Below, one piece after another: positions 31,301 to 46,300 of a DNA stretch of 64,000 bases (position 1 is its first letter; every line of letters begins with the position of its first letter). Origin of the DNA: Astropecten irregularis (lineage: Eukaryota > Echinodermata > Asteroidea > Paxillosida > Astropectinidae). The translations under genes and the position numbers were made by a program. The notes under the pieces are model-generated. The model was not told where the DNA came from. It worked only from the letters and a program-made list of their open reading frames with translations, and did not search any database. Where the stretch lies: the NCBI GenBank assembly GCA_963971285.1, contig OZ020251.1, positions 3,348,001 through 3,412,000 of the forward strand. Direction: 5' to 3'.

Positions 31301-34300
31301 TTAAGTTGGGCACAAACGATGCAGGTGTGCGAGGGTCTTAAATAATTGCAGTCCCATACGGTGCCCACTTTTTGAGAAAATCGTGAAAAACGGTCACAGT
31401 ATAAAGTATTTCTAAAGTCTTTTCTCTTTTTCGGTCGTTGTTTAACTAATTTCTGGATAAATACACCATTTCAGGCGAAAAGAATTTAATGGTATGTTTC
31501 TACCACCACCATCTTCATACCCTGTAAGTTATACGTAAATCTGTGAACATTTCTGTTTTGGTCTCTTACCAAAGTATGATACTAGTTTTACTAGGCCTAC
31601 CTTTAAAACCCTTGGCCCTACAAAGAAATTTCTGTAATATTTCAGATTTTCAGTAGGCCTATGAAATAACAATTTTCTTACATGCTTGTTGCGAACTTAA
31701 AATTTAAGTGGCTTAAATTAACATGAGGAAATAAATAAAAACTGACTGAATAAGAAAATCAATGGACATCAACACTGAACAGTTTCATTTGATTTCATTA
31801 TTTCACGTAGATGTTGAGGACCATCTTGTGGGACGTACAGAAGAAAACTCCACATCGGCAGTCTTCTCACCCGTGCACTGCGACCGATCACTCCAGTCGG
31901 ATACCGGTGAGGTAACCTCACCTGATTGGCCGATGAAATCTGTTCAGTACCTCCAGTGTCGCCTCACATTTCAACTCCCTCTGGACAAGAGGGTGTTTCT
32001 GTCATTTGATCACTTTAGCTTGGAGGGAAGCCCTGAATGTACACCCAGTAACTACGTGGAGGTAATCTTTATCAATTACAAGAAATAAACGGCTGCAAAT
32101 GTGAGACTTTGGAGAACCGGTCAACAGCGCACATGCACGCACGCGCAATACAACGCGCGCATGCTCACAATTGCGCAAGCATGGTTTGCGCGTGTGCTGT
32201 TCACTCAAGACCGACTCTCCAAAGTCTCCCATTGCTCATAAACCAAAGTAGTGACCTGTAATACAGTGTAGGCTTAAAATGCTTAAAAATAGGAGGGCCT
32301 GACGTTTTGATCCTTGCATGACCTTTCTCCTGCTAGAATTGAAATGTCAGGCCCTTTAAGCATTTTCGTCATTATTTTGGTTTTATACACAATGGTTTAT
32401 GAGCAGTCATGGCAGTTTGGTAAAATTCTCGGAGTTAGGAGGGCCTGACGTTTCGATCCTAGCAGGATCTTTCTCCTGCTAGGATTGAAATGGCAGGCCC
32501 TCCTAACTCTAAGCATTTTCAACATTATTTTGGTTTTTAGCAGTTTCCAGCAGTTTTGTAAAATATGCTTGGATTTAGGAGTGCCTGACGTTTCAACCAT
32601 AGCAGGATCTTTATTTGAAGCTAAATGACATGAGGACAAGAACATGCAAGTCAAGATGCACAAGCCTTTGAAGAAGATTTGACAAATGTTCCCATGCGGA
32701 AAGACTGGAATGTGCAGTGTGAATTGGAGAGGAACGCGTGTGCATTGCCCACATGTGCATTGCCCACGTGTGCAGTGGGATGGGCTTACTAGATCGGTTT
32801 GTAGTTGATACATGTATCTGTATGGAGACGATAAAATTAACATTTCATACCCACTGATATTTATCAAATCAGTATCAGTTGTCGGTATCCTGATGAGGAC
32901 TAGAGCAGGCTTGTCGAAACGTTGAGACCTTACGAGAAGTGGGAATGAAATACATGTAGAAGTGCGAAAGTACGAACGATTCGCACATGGTGTTTCCGCA
33001 AACCGATCCGCAAATCAGTATGGCTTTAAAAAATGTTGTCCAGACCAACTTGATGAAATTTTCTGACAATCTATACATTTGTTGATGTCATTTCAGATTG
33101 TAGATGTGTTGACCAATCGTTCCGAGGTCATATGCGGGAGTCAGAGTGCGTTCACATGGACAGCTGACTCCAACCAGGTTCAGATTAGGTTCAGTGCTGA
33201 GTCATCCAGTGTATTCCATCGGTTCCATGCTACTTACACCTCCATAGCTAAAGCTCCAGATTCAGGTAAGTGTGTGTTTGAGTGATCTTCACTCTGCAGT
33301 ATCCGTATGGCATATTCATTGGAATAGGACCAAGTTCGGCCATCAAGCCGCATGTAAAGCTACCTGTACAGTGCATTGGCTCTACAGTTCTGTGTCCTTC
33401 AAAATACCACACTGAGCAGTATCCCTATGGCACATTCTTTGGACTTGGACCAAGTTGGACCATCAAGCCCCATATAAAGTAACAGTGCCTGGGCACTACA
33501 GTCCTGTGTCCTTCAAAAAACCACACTGTGCAGTATTGCTGTGGCATATTCCTTGGACTTGGACCCATCATATTCATGTAATTATTAGGCCTGGAGTCGA
33601 TTTCACGAAGCCCTGCAATCGATTGTAACTCGAGTTACAAAGGATAACCCATCGCAGGGGACCTATCCCACGTAGGGCTTCAATAATGCATCAAAAGTCC
33701 TACGATGATAGTAAGTTCCAAAGAGTTTGGTGAAATCGAACCCTGGGCTTTTGTCTTGGGTCTTTGGCTTCTATTATCCCCACGTCATCATTGAACTATC
33801 ATTTCCAACCTCAGCTGCGTACTGCATCATAATCCTGTTAGACAGTTAGACAAATTGAGTCCATATCGATCATAGAAAGTATACAGAAGCCAAGCTTTAT
33901 CGATTTGAATCAGCTCTATTATAGTGAAGTTCAAAGTCAACAAGATGAGGATTTCAGGCCTGAAGACCTGCAGCCGATTTCACGAAACTTTACGCCATGG
34001 CGTAAGTCCACTTACGCCACAAATGTTGCGTAAGTTGCGCCTTTTACGCAACATTTGTGGCGTAAGTTGGACTTACGCCATGGCGTAAAGTTTCGTGAAA
34101 TCGGCTGCTGGGACTGGCCAGGCCTTTCAATGACTGAGCCTGAACCAGTAGTTATAACAGTACAACTTTCTCTCCCTAAATGATATCATTTGGTCGTAGC
34201 TCATTTGGATCTGCAAAGTTTACATCACGTTACTCTCAAATCAAATCTTGTACATTGTTTTATCTCAGATTGCTCAGCTGTCTTGGATGGCCCAATGGGG

Positions 34301-37300
34301 CGATATGTTTCTGTCGTTGGGCAACCAGGCAATACACAGCCTTTACTATGTGAAGTTCTCTTCCACGCTGAGGCAGATAGCACAGTCGTCTTGTCATTTG
34401 CTGTTTTCGAGGTGCTGTGCACAAACCCTGTAACGGTAAGCATTGTAGAGTCTCCCTAACCCAGTGCGGACTCAAATTGTGATTATACAAGGAATGATGC
34501 CATTGACTCACATGTGTGCTTATGAGTTGCAGTGTGCTTAAAAGATACCGGTAATCAAATTTGGAAAGGGGATGAATGTGCTTTCAGATTATTGCTTTGT
34601 GCATAATTAATGACTATATAAATTAAAACTTTTATGTAAGTGCTTCATTTTGACAAAAATCTGTACATGTACATATATGCCCCGCCCCCATAAAAAAAAA
34701 CCTTGGAACCGATCCATGCAACAATGCATGAGATGACATCAGCAGAAGTACATGTAGGCTCGCACCGCTGTAGCTCTTGCTGGCTTGCGCACATTTTATG
34801 TAGGATTGTGCTCTTCGATTTGAACAAAAATGCGAGGTATACAGGTTTGCGACTTTTTTGTATACTGTGTGGCGTTCTGCCGGTGACATACTTTTATGAA
34901 GGTTTTTCATTGCAAAAACTTCATATGAGTTTTGATTTCAGGTAACCTTGAATTGTTTGCGACATTTGTTGTAAATATGTTTTATCATATTTTGCCTCCA
35001 ATCTCGATGTGACATCTTTAACTGTTAAAGGAAATCTTAGTGCACATTATTATATGTATGCTAATCATTGTGCGAGATTAACACACCTATGCAAAACCAT
35101 CTAAGTGTACATAACTCAGAGTTTTGTATGAAAATCACTAACTGACTAAGGGTTGAATGCTAAATCTGTAGCCTCTCTTGGGGATTGTTATCGTCAGAAA
35201 TGTATCTTGAGCAGCTGGAGTATTGAAGTAAGGTCCAGGGCTGTCAAGAGGAGGATTTCATGCTTGAAGAGTTGGCCTGCTGCCTTTCACATAGCTCGGC
35301 TCCAGCTCCGGCTCCTGCTCCGGCTCTGGCTCCAGCTCTGGCTCCGGCTTTATTTTGTGAATTCATTATAAATTTACGGGTATCAAAATAGAGACTTTTG
35401 GTTGGGGTTCGGAAGTAGATTCTCTGGTTTGAAAAAGAAAACAGAGCTTCAGCTTCAATAAAAAACCACAACCTTTGTACATTTTCAGCATGTATGACAG
35501 AGATGAAGCCGGAGCCTGAGCCAGAGCTGAGCTTTGAGAAAGGCCCCAGGGTTTGGAATGGTCGGACTCGACCGGTATTAAAGTCTGTTTCTCTATGTAT
35601 CTATCTACATTTACTTTCATCAGATCAAGGACATCCTGTCTGAGGAAGTGAGGAGCTTCTGTGGAAGCCAGGAGCCATTTTCCTGGACCTCAACCGGCAA
35701 TGAGGCGATCCTTACCTACGATCAACCCACAGAGACAAGCTGGGAGGTGGATCTAGAGTATGAGACCTTAGAAGCAAAGCCATCTCAAAATGTCGACATC
35801 GGTATGCAAGATACATCATCCTTTGTCATCCAAACAATAAGCCATCAAATTCCCTCGACTAACGATGCGTTATATCTTATTTGATAATTACAAATGTAGG
35901 ATTTGAAGCTTTGCATGGCGGAAGTCACGTAATCAGGCTAATAAGGAAAGGTTTGCAGAGACACCATGTATAATCTCTGTTTGCGAAGACACCATGTATA
36001 ATCTCTTACAAATTGTGTTTACCTCTAATTTATAGTTAAGGAGACATTCCTATAGTGTCATGCTCAAACCTTTACTTTAATAGTGTGTACGTATTTCAAA
36101 ACACCCTTCTAACCAATGAACTTTGAAATTGACATGTGTTCTAATTGAGAGCATTCTCCGTGTTTAATGACAGAGGTGGCTATCTTTGCTGATTAAAGAT
36201 GTTGAATTTTTTATCTCCACAGAGTGTAGCGAGTCTGTGAGTGCTTCGGTACCGGGGGTCATAACCTCTCCTGGGTACCCTTGGTCTTACCCGGCCAACC
36301 TCAACTGCAACACCCTCCTCCAGGCTGACCCTGGTCAGGTCATCACGGTGGCATTCCAAGATTTCATGGTGGAACCGTCTAAGAAGCAGAATGGTGAACC
36401 AACGGAGACGTGCCAGTTTGATCACTTGACAGTAAGTTTAGGTTCCATGGCCAGTAGGAAATTTTTGTCACAACATTTATTTTTGTACTCCTGAGGTGTG
36501 TTTGGTGGAGGGCCAGTAGGCTCCAAGGCCAGTAGGTTCCAGAGGCTTGTAGTTTCCAGGACCAGTAAGCTCCAGGGCCTGTAAGATTCAGGCCCATTAA
36601 TTTACAGGGCCAGTAGGTTCAAGGACCAGGTTCCAGGGCCAGTAGGTTCCAGAACCAGGTTCCAGGGCCAAGTTTGAGACCCAGTAGGTTCGAGAGCCAG
36701 TATGTTCCAGGGCTAGTAGGTTCCACGTCCAGTAGTCTCCAATACCAGATTCCAGGGCCAGTAGGTTCCAGGGCTAGTAGGTTCCAGGTCCAGTAGACTC
36801 CAATACCAGGTTGAGACCCAGTAGGTTCCAGGGCCAGTAGGTTCCAGGGCTAGTAGGTTCCAGGGCCAGTAGTCTCCAATACCGGATTCCAGGGCCAGTA
36901 GGTTCCAGGGCTAGTAGGTTCCAGGGCCAGTAGTCTCCAATACCGGATTCCAGGGCCAGTAGGTTCCAGGGCTAGTAGGTTCCAGGGCTAGTAGGTTCCA
37001 GGGCCAGTAGTCTCCAATACCGGATTCCAGGGCCAGTAGGTTCCAAGAACAAGTAGGTTCCCGGCCCTGTAGGTTGCAGGACCAGGTTCAAGAGCCAGTA
37101 GGTTGCAGGACCAGGTTCAAGAGCCAGTAGGTTCCAGGGCCAGTAGGTTCCAGGTCCAGTAGTCTCCAATACCGGATTCCAAATAGCAGTAGGTTCCAAG
37201 AACAAGTTTGAGACCCAGTAGCTTCCAGGACCAGGTTCGAGATCCAGAAGGTTCCAGGAACAAGTTTGAGAGTCAGTAGGTTCCAGGCCCCACAGGTTGC

Positions 37301-40300
37301 AGGACCAGGTTAAAAGAGAGCCAATAGGTTCAAGGTCCAGTACGTTCTAGGATCAGGTTCCAGAGCCAGTAGCTTCCAGGGCCATTAGGTTCAAATTCCA
37401 GGACCAGTACATTCCAGGGCCAGTAGGATCCAAGGCCACTATGAAAGTTCATTGACTAGCAATTCCCTGGACTCCCAGCTTCCAAAGTTAGTTGGTACTT
37501 TGGTCAGTAGGTTCCAACTTCCAAGACCAGTGAATTCAAGGGACAGTAGGTTCCAAACAAGTGGATTCTGGGTTCAAAGATCACTTGATCATTTGGATAC
37601 AACTCTTTTGTTCTTTTCTCTGCTAGATTCTTGACGTCACCACAGACAGAGCCGACATCTTCTGTGGAATGCATCAACCTTTTGCCTGGACCTCCGACAG
37701 CAATGAGGTCCTAATTGTGTTTGTCAGCGATAACTCTGAGGCATACACTGGCTATAAGGCTAAGTTTTGGTCCAGCGAAAGACCTGGAGAACCAGGTGAG
37801 GTTTCATCTTCTTAGTACTTCACAAACATTCATCACTGTTCTTGCAAACAGTCTGGTTACCTTCCTAGTGGCAGGGCAGTTATTGTGCAAGCAGTCTGAC
37901 CCTACAATACCTTACAGGCTCCCTGCTGCATACGGTAACCCTCCTAGTGGCAGGGCAGTTATTGAGCAAGCAGTCTGACCCTACAATACCTTACAGACTC
38001 TCTGCTGCATGAGGTTTACCCTCCTAGTGGCATGGCAGTTATTGAGCAAGCTTTCTGACCCTACAAAACCTTACAGACTCCCTGCTGCATAAGTAACCCT
38101 CCTAGTGGCAGGGCAGTTATTGAGCAAGCAGTCTGACCCTGCAATACCTTACAGACTCCCTGCTGCATAAGTAACCCTCCTAGTGGCAGGGCAGTTATCG
38201 AACAAGCAGTCTGACCCTGCAATATCTTACAGACTCCCTGCTGCATAAGCAACCCTCCTAGAAGCAGGGCAGTTATCGAGCAGGCAGTGGCTATATTATA
38301 AGGATGTTTATGGTGTTGAATCCTCAGATTGTCTAGAAGTTACGGAACATGATAGCACTGTGACAGATATCCGCTCACTACAAACTCCCCAGCCGTATCC
38401 TAGCAACAGCGAATGCTTCTTAAACATCCATCTAGAACCTGACAATGCTTTCATCTTGGAGGTCGTGACCTTTGACCTAGAAGAATCCGATGGCTGTGAA
38501 AAAGATGCCCTTGAGGTAAAAAGCTTAAACTGTTTGAAGCCCGGGATTATTTGTGTTATGTTTTTACTGGCCTCATTATCAGTCAGCCATCAAATAGAGG
38601 TCATCTGACTGGGCTATGTGTGCAGGGTTCTTGGCGTAAACAATGCAGGCACACAATGGTTGAATACTGCCAAACAATGTCCTGGGCCCAATTTCATGGA
38701 ATCCATTACGACCTATTTTTGTGCTTACGGGCAGCTGTTATGCATGAAATTGATTTCATGGAATCCGTTAGCAAAGAATATCTAGGGTAACTGTGATTAC
38801 TTTCTGCTAACGCTGTGTCATATGCTTTTCGCTGGAAATCCTTGCTTACCGTCACCAAAAAGAAAACTTTTCTGTGAAATACCGTATAGTTACCCCCCGA
38901 AGGTCTGCTAACGTAAGCGAAGAAAACATTTTCCCTGCCGTTTTTTTTTAAATAGTTACAGAAATTTAGAAAAATCTAATTTGCGTAATATTATCTACTC
39001 GATGAAAAATCTTAATACAACTACGAAAGCCTCCAGCGTGTCCAAGAAATTTGAATTGTCATGACCTTTATGCACTCATATGAAGTTTCATGATGCAAAT
39101 TTATTCCTCAAGGAGTCAGAAGTGCCATTCAATACAGACTAGGACAGGTTGAATAGGGGGAATAAATGGTTGTTCACTTGAGGCCGCGTTGAAGATTAAA
39201 ACTCGCATATGTTAAATCTGATTGAAACTGTCCATTGTGATTTCTTTTGCAGTTGACCGACATGACCACGAGGCGGACCGGTCGTTTCTGTGGTCAGTTG
39301 CCATCTTTCACTTGGACGTCGGACAGCAATGAAATCCAGCTGTCCTTCCGCAGTGACGACATGATTGTGGGTGCCGGTTTCCACATTCGTGTAGAATCCG
39401 TTAAGCTTCCCGCCAAGAGCTTCCCACAAAGAGGTGAACACATACTGTACCCGCTCTGGCAAATGAGTCATTCATCCAACCCACAGCAAAATGAGGCATA
39501 AGTCTCACCGGGCTAATTTTGAGAACCTGGAGCCGATTTCACTATTGCTTTGTGATTATCTATTACCCTTCATCACATATGTGACTCCATTTTTGTTAAA
39601 AATGAAAGAGTTATTCATCACGGTAGATACAGATAAGGAAAAAAAAAGGTGATCAATGTCACGCGATGTCGTGTTGGTGAGAGCGACGTTTCGGCTGCTG
39701 GAACTGGTGGCCTTCACCAGGCAACAGATGAACTGGATACTGCGGTGTCTGTTATATTCTGTTGGTTCGCATCCGCATTGGCAACTCTAGTGGACGTTGC
39801 AAGGTTCACTCTGCAATTGGCTTGGGGCGTGTACTCTGCACGGCTTCAGTGTCTACCAGTGGACAAAGCCGCACCAATGAAGCCTGAAGTTACCTGATAA
39901 AGTCTAGCAGTTCCATCAGCCAAAACATCACTACCAGCAACATGACATCAACTGACATTGATCACCTTTTTTTCCTTTATCCATTCATTTCTGTTGTTAC
40001 TTCCTACAGAGATTGTTCATTTCAAATTTAAACACTGATTTTGTAACAATGAATTCTTTTGTTATGTAGATTGCAGACAACGTCTTATAAAGAGCAGGGG
40101 CTACATCCGATTACCTCTGTCCGTCGGTAACCCGCCCCTCGGCAACGCTCTCTGCCTCATTGTCATTACTGTGAAGCCCGAGCAACGCATCGTCATGGTG
40201 ATAGATACTTTTGCCATAGAGGCTCCGCCCACCGGTTACAACCCAGATTTTGTTGAGGTTGGTTTCACATTGAACATTATCATAATACTAACCCCCATTT

Positions 40301-43300
40301 ACTGTTTGTCAGGGCCCGATTTCATGGAATTTGTTAGCGTAAGCAAAAATTATGATAGCAGACTATTTTTGCTTAAGGTAAGCACATTTCACGCTACGCT
40401 TTGCATGGACTTTCTGTAGAATGCACAAATAGTAGTGTATTAGCCATGTTAGCAGTAAAAAATGAAGGATAGCTTAGAAATTCATCGCTTACTGATTAAG
40501 TGCCACAAGTTTTACTTACGGGTTCCATGAAAAAGATTTTACGCGTAGCAGTAAGCTCAAAAATAGGCTTTAGCCATGTTAGCGGATTCCATGAAAGGTT
40601 GCCCTAGTTGCAGCATTGCTAATGCTGCGCCGTACCATGATCCTTGGGTTATAGCGGTGTGTGAGTGGTTTCATGGCTTCTGACTGCTAAGCAAACAAAG
40701 ATAATTGACTATTAGGGACACTGCCAACATACAGCTGGATAGTCCAATTGGTGAGAGAGCCGGTACGGTATTCCGTAAATTGCTGGTTCAAATCCCACTA
40801 GCTCTCTAGTCAATTTTTCTTTGTTCATTTTTCAATGACTTAAGATTAATCCAGTCATTTTCCCTCGTTGTTATTTCATGATTTTCTTTTGTTTTTCCTG
40901 TTGGGCATTAGGTTCGAGACGTATACCCCCATGGGGACGGTCACATTGAAAGGCTCGAGGGAAAGCTGCCCTCGTTTACGTGGACGAGCAGACGGAACGA
41001 GATAGCAATTATAGCATCTCAACTAAGCAGTGACATAGCATCAGTGAGACTTCACGGAACCTATCATGCCACGCGCAGACCCCAACAAGGTAAGCACAGA
41101 CAAATGTAGCATAAATATAGGATTTGCAAAGATGTGCATTTTGGCTGAGTTTGGTACTTAAACAGAAGTGAAGGCGTTAAACTTCCTTACAGACGTTGTT
41201 TCATGTACCTATTAATTACGCTTTATTCATCTGGATAGCAGAAACACGGCCGAAATAATCTTTCACAGTTACACCAAGCTTTTGAAATGCTAAAAAGATC
41301 AATCGGACGAATGTTGTTTTTAAAAGACACTAAATGTTGATTTCCTTGAAAAACCCAGCATCTGATGAACCAAGATTTCACATGGTGACTGTTTGCACTG
41401 TTTATACGAACTGTTGAATCCATTTTTTGTCTGCAAATCCTGCACACTGCCTTTAAATGTTGATATCACGAAACAGTTACCAGTACATTTTTCAGCACAG
41501 ACCAAGAGATATATTGCAAACCAAAACACATATCTTTAATCACCATGTAAATAAAAAAATTAAGCATGATGACAGTCTCTTCTATTAAAAATACATTCTT
41601 TAAATAAACAAAGTTTTGTTTTCCTTTTACCTTCTTATAAAATCATGCACTTCTAACCCGAGCTCAGTATTACGCATGTTAAGTTTACTTTAAATGGTTA
41701 TTTTGTAACTGAAATCTGAATCTCCCATAATATTGTTTCACTGTAATTTCAGTGAACAAACAGACTAAAACGTGTACTACCAGCTAATTAAAAATCCAGT
41801 TCGATTTGGGTTTGGGACTTGGGACACAAGAAAATAATCGCTATTAGAATCGCGATTCAAATCGCGCTTTTTTCAGTGCGTGAACAGGCCTATAGTCCAC
41901 AATCCAACCTGTACATTAGGAGTAAAACGACTCTATCAACCTACACGTATTATTTTGCTCAAGCCTGGTTTGGTAAAGGCCCAAGCCAAAGCCTCAAGCC
42001 TGGTTTCGTAAAGGCCCAAGCCTAGCCTCAACCCTGCTTTTTGTAAAGGCCCAAGCCTAGCCTCAAGCCTGGTTTTGTAAATGTTCAATTCTAGCCTCAA
42101 GCCTGGTTTCGTAAAGGCCCAAGCCTAGCCTCAACCCTGGTTTCGTAAAGGCCCAAGCCTAAGCCTCAAGCCTGGTTTCGTAAAGGCCCAAGCTTAAGCC
42201 TCAAGCCTGGTTTCGTAAAGGCCCAAGCCTAGCCTCAAGCCTGGTTTTTGTAAAGGCCCCTAGTTAGCCAATGGCAGACCAAAGGAAGCCCCGCCCGTGA
42301 ACAGTCGGTACAGACAGTATGCGAGTGGGACAAAGTTTACCAACAACGTGATAAAGAAACCATATCCCCGATTCAGGTGATCGCCAGTAGCCAGGTACCC
42401 AATGTAGTAGATGATTCGCCCAAAGACAAAGATGCAGATGAGTATAGGTACTAGTTTGATGGTGGAGGCATCTAGATAGGTACTGAGAATGAGCATAGTT
42501 GGAACATGCATGGCCGTCTGCTCCAGGTTGTTTTGGAAGGCACGCTGTTTCAGCCGGACAAGCTCTTCTGCGTAAGGTGTCGTTGTCACTACACCTGCTG
42601 TGTCCATGTGGTCGTAGCGAACCAGGGCAACAAGCTGTCAGGAAAATTGATCAAGACTTTATGAGCAATTTTGCTTCACTCTTCTTTAATGCAATGCTTG
42701 TCTTTTAAAGAATATGATATTTTATACTCGTCAATTGAACTGGTCATACATTCTTAGAATAGTGAACTCAATCACTGTTTGATCAGCGACCTGAAAGAAA
42801 GACTTGAAAAAAGCCTTTGGGCTGGAAATTCTCCTCTTGTCAATTCTAAAATTTACTACAATTGAGCTTCTGAAAATCAATAAAGCATGGCTTCTGGATA
42901 CTGTCCATGATCAATGTGGACTCAATCTATCAATCAGGTTAGTGGCAACTATGATCCAGGACACAGCAGGGCCAGGCTTGGAGTTGATAGTTCAAAGCCA
43001 GGGACTATAGAAGCCCAAGAGCCCAGGCAAAGCCCATGCCTGGCTGGGCTTTCCAGTGGCAGGTCCCAATCAGTATTAAACTTCCTCTCTCTTAGATGGT
43101 CTATGCCAACTCAGCGGTGCCTGAAGTCAAAGGTTCATGGCTAGGGGTTGAAGAAGCCCTTACCACACTTGATGACTTACCAAAAAGCCAATAACGATGG
43201 GAACGATAGACAAAGCTAGCCATCGTAGAGTGAAGAGCATGCGATCAATGGCCGTAGAATCAGGTGGGATTGGGTGATCGGGGCTGCACACCCATCCTAT

Positions 43301-46300
43301 GTAGATCAGACTTGATAGGAAGACTACTATCAGAATAAAACGTCTCTTGATCATGGCTTGAAGTTCGGGCGTTGTCTTTGTTGCCATGGTGACGGAGGAC
43401 TTCTACGATGGGTGTGGACTTGTCTTGATAGACCTGTAATGCATAATAAATGGATAAACATCAAAATTTATGAAATTGGTGAAAGCTACTAAAAGGTCAT
43501 TGACACGATTCCCCTGGGTGATTCCACGGTCGGTCGTATTACACTTGCCAATTCTTAAACTGAAAGTTTTACAAGGATGAGTCTTTCTGTAATGCATTGA
43601 AATTAAACTGCGATCTGGGACAATTTCATAGAGCTGCTTAAGCACCAAAATTTGCTTAAGCACCAAAAACCTTGGTAAATAAAATCAGTTGTCAGCCACA
43701 ACTCCTTGTGAATGTTATGCTCAGCAAACAATGGCCGAATACAAGTCCAAAGCAGTAAACATCACATGAACATTGGTTGGTATACTCCTGTTTGATCAAG
43801 GAAGACTTTTCATGCTTAACCACATTTTTTGCTTAAGCAGCTCTATGAAATTGGCCCCTGGCAAGCATTTAACTTGGTGAATAAGCATTCACTTCTCACA
43901 CATGTAAATTTCAATTCAGACCTACATGGCAAGATGCCTTGCATGTCAGGAAATTTAGGGCTATAAGCATAAAACTGTAGAGAAACTAAACAAATACAGA
44001 CAAAATCTGTACAAAGGACTATAAAACGGAAAATTACAAATAATTATCTTTTTCGTTTTAAAATATACAAATACCCCTTATGTTTTGCCCATTTTTAAAG
44101 GTTTAAAGACAAATTTGAGTGTGAAAACACGAAACTTTGCCTAAACTTAATTAAAATGACTGTCCAGGAGTGAGGTATGGGCATCAAGTACAATGATGAG
44201 ATTATCTGAAAGTATGTATCATGAAGAATCACCAGAAATATACCACAGATTACTGGATTTATCCACAAAAATACATCTCAAATCGAACTTTTGAAGTGCC
44301 GAATAGAGCGTCCAAAAACTAAAAAGCTAAACACGCGCAGATAAAAAACAATGCCTGTCGTCAAAAAAGCAGAAAAGATGCAACTTTTGAAAGGTGGAAG
44401 TGTGGTCTTAAAAATGCTGAGGGGTACTGTGCTTGGTAATCATTGCTTACATGTAGTGATGATGCCTGGGTGAAATTTAAATGAGTCTAGGTTTATATCT
44501 TTGCTAGTTAATGGGTGTTAGAATAGTGCGTGCCAGGGTAATGGTTGTTTTGAGGGTAAAGGGTGCTTACTGCTACATGTAGGTAAAAGTTTGCTAGGGT
44601 AAAGGTACTGTTTGTCTGTGTGTATTTAAACACCTAAGGGTTTATGGTGATATGAAGGTCACTTTATCAACCCTGATCATGACAACACTTGATGCACGCC
44701 ATTAATTAAAGGTAGTATTATACTTTGGTTTTTGTCAAAGAAATACAGATTCATGGGCAAAAATATCAAGGAAGATACAGTCACACTCACAGTCATCTGT
44801 GAAAATTTCAGTCCCATACAATGTACGGTGCCCACTTTTTGAGAAAACAGTGAAAAACAGCCATCTTTTCTCTTTTATTTTTGAGCTTTTAAAAGATCAA
44901 AAAGATTTCCAATCATTGTTTTACTAATTTCTGGTTAAATACACCATTTCAGGCGGATGTTAACGGTATGTTTCTACCATCGCCATCTTCATACCCTGTA
45001 AGTTTATATACATAAATCTGTGAACATTTCTGTTTTGGTTTCTTACCAAAGTATGATACTACCTTTAAAGTCTGATAAGAACTATTCATTGATTGCTGTC
45101 TGGGTTTCGGAACTAAAACAAACAAGATTTGAATGGGATTAAATGTCAACAAAATGGCAGGCGTCTGAAAGGATGAGATATATGCTTGTATTTGAAGTTG
45201 GTATTTATACTGTGCTGACTTTCGTGAGTCAGCAGATTTATCAAGTTCATGATTAACCTTACCCACCTACAGTGTATCATGCCGTGAACATACCACAGTT
45301 TACCAGACAGTTCTTTTTCCGTGGGTAAATGTGGTATCCTGAATACCACAACACAGCACAGTGTAGTTATGCAGTGCTGAACTCCAGTATACAGGGTGTC
45401 CCAGAAAAAAACGAAACTGAAATTTGTCAATGTTTGATCCTATTTTAATTTCACTTTTGAATAATAAATGACACATATATCTGGAAAGCTTATTTCCTCA
45501 GCTTCATTTGATACCATTCACATGATCCATACTTCACGCATGAGTGAGTTGAGACAATATGAAGCAAGGCTATCAAAAAGTAATTTGCACAACAATATTT
45601 TTATTTTAAAGAATCAATCACATTTCTAGAAACTACATTTCCTCTTAAGGAAAATCTCTCAAGGATTCACCAGGGATATCGGTCACTCTCAAGCACGATT
45701 TGTGGAGTGCTGTGGCCTAGCGGTCTGGCGTGTTGAACTCAAAGTATTGTGGTCAATCTACAGATTGTGGGTTCGAATCCAGCCGTGAGTTAATGGTGCT
45801 TGCGTCCTTGGGCAAGACGCTTTGTCACATATTGTTCCTCTTCACCCAGGTGTAAATGGGTACATGTACCTGCGAGGGTAGAAATGGCTTTGTGGTTTGA
45901 TTAGCCTCTGTGCGCTGAATACGGCAGCCAGGGCTGTATACTCCCCAGAGAGTTGAGATTGTTTTAGGAATGTAATAATTGTAGCCCAATGACCATAGTA
46001 ATACGCGCATAGAGACGTCATACGTTGATTGTGATATGCGCTATATAAAAACGGTTTATTATTATTATTATTGTAAGATTTCGCAACCGTGAGAGAATTT
46101 CTCAATGGTTGAGAGTTTTTTAACATCCACACGATGCTAGCATTTTCACACAAAAGGCCTTAAGACGGTTCACATTGCTTGTCAATTCATAACAATGAAC
46201 ATGACACAGCAATGCTGCACTAAATTGCAATTTTGGAAAACTTAAATCTGACTTCATTCTTAGACAAACAACTCATTCACTGAGAACTGAAGAAATGTCA

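Noticed and set aside
36972..37205. Leu/Glu/Pro/Thr-rich repeat protein on the minus strand
   Set aside because: It is a translation of the 16-bp minisatellite in intron 8 of the CUB gene.
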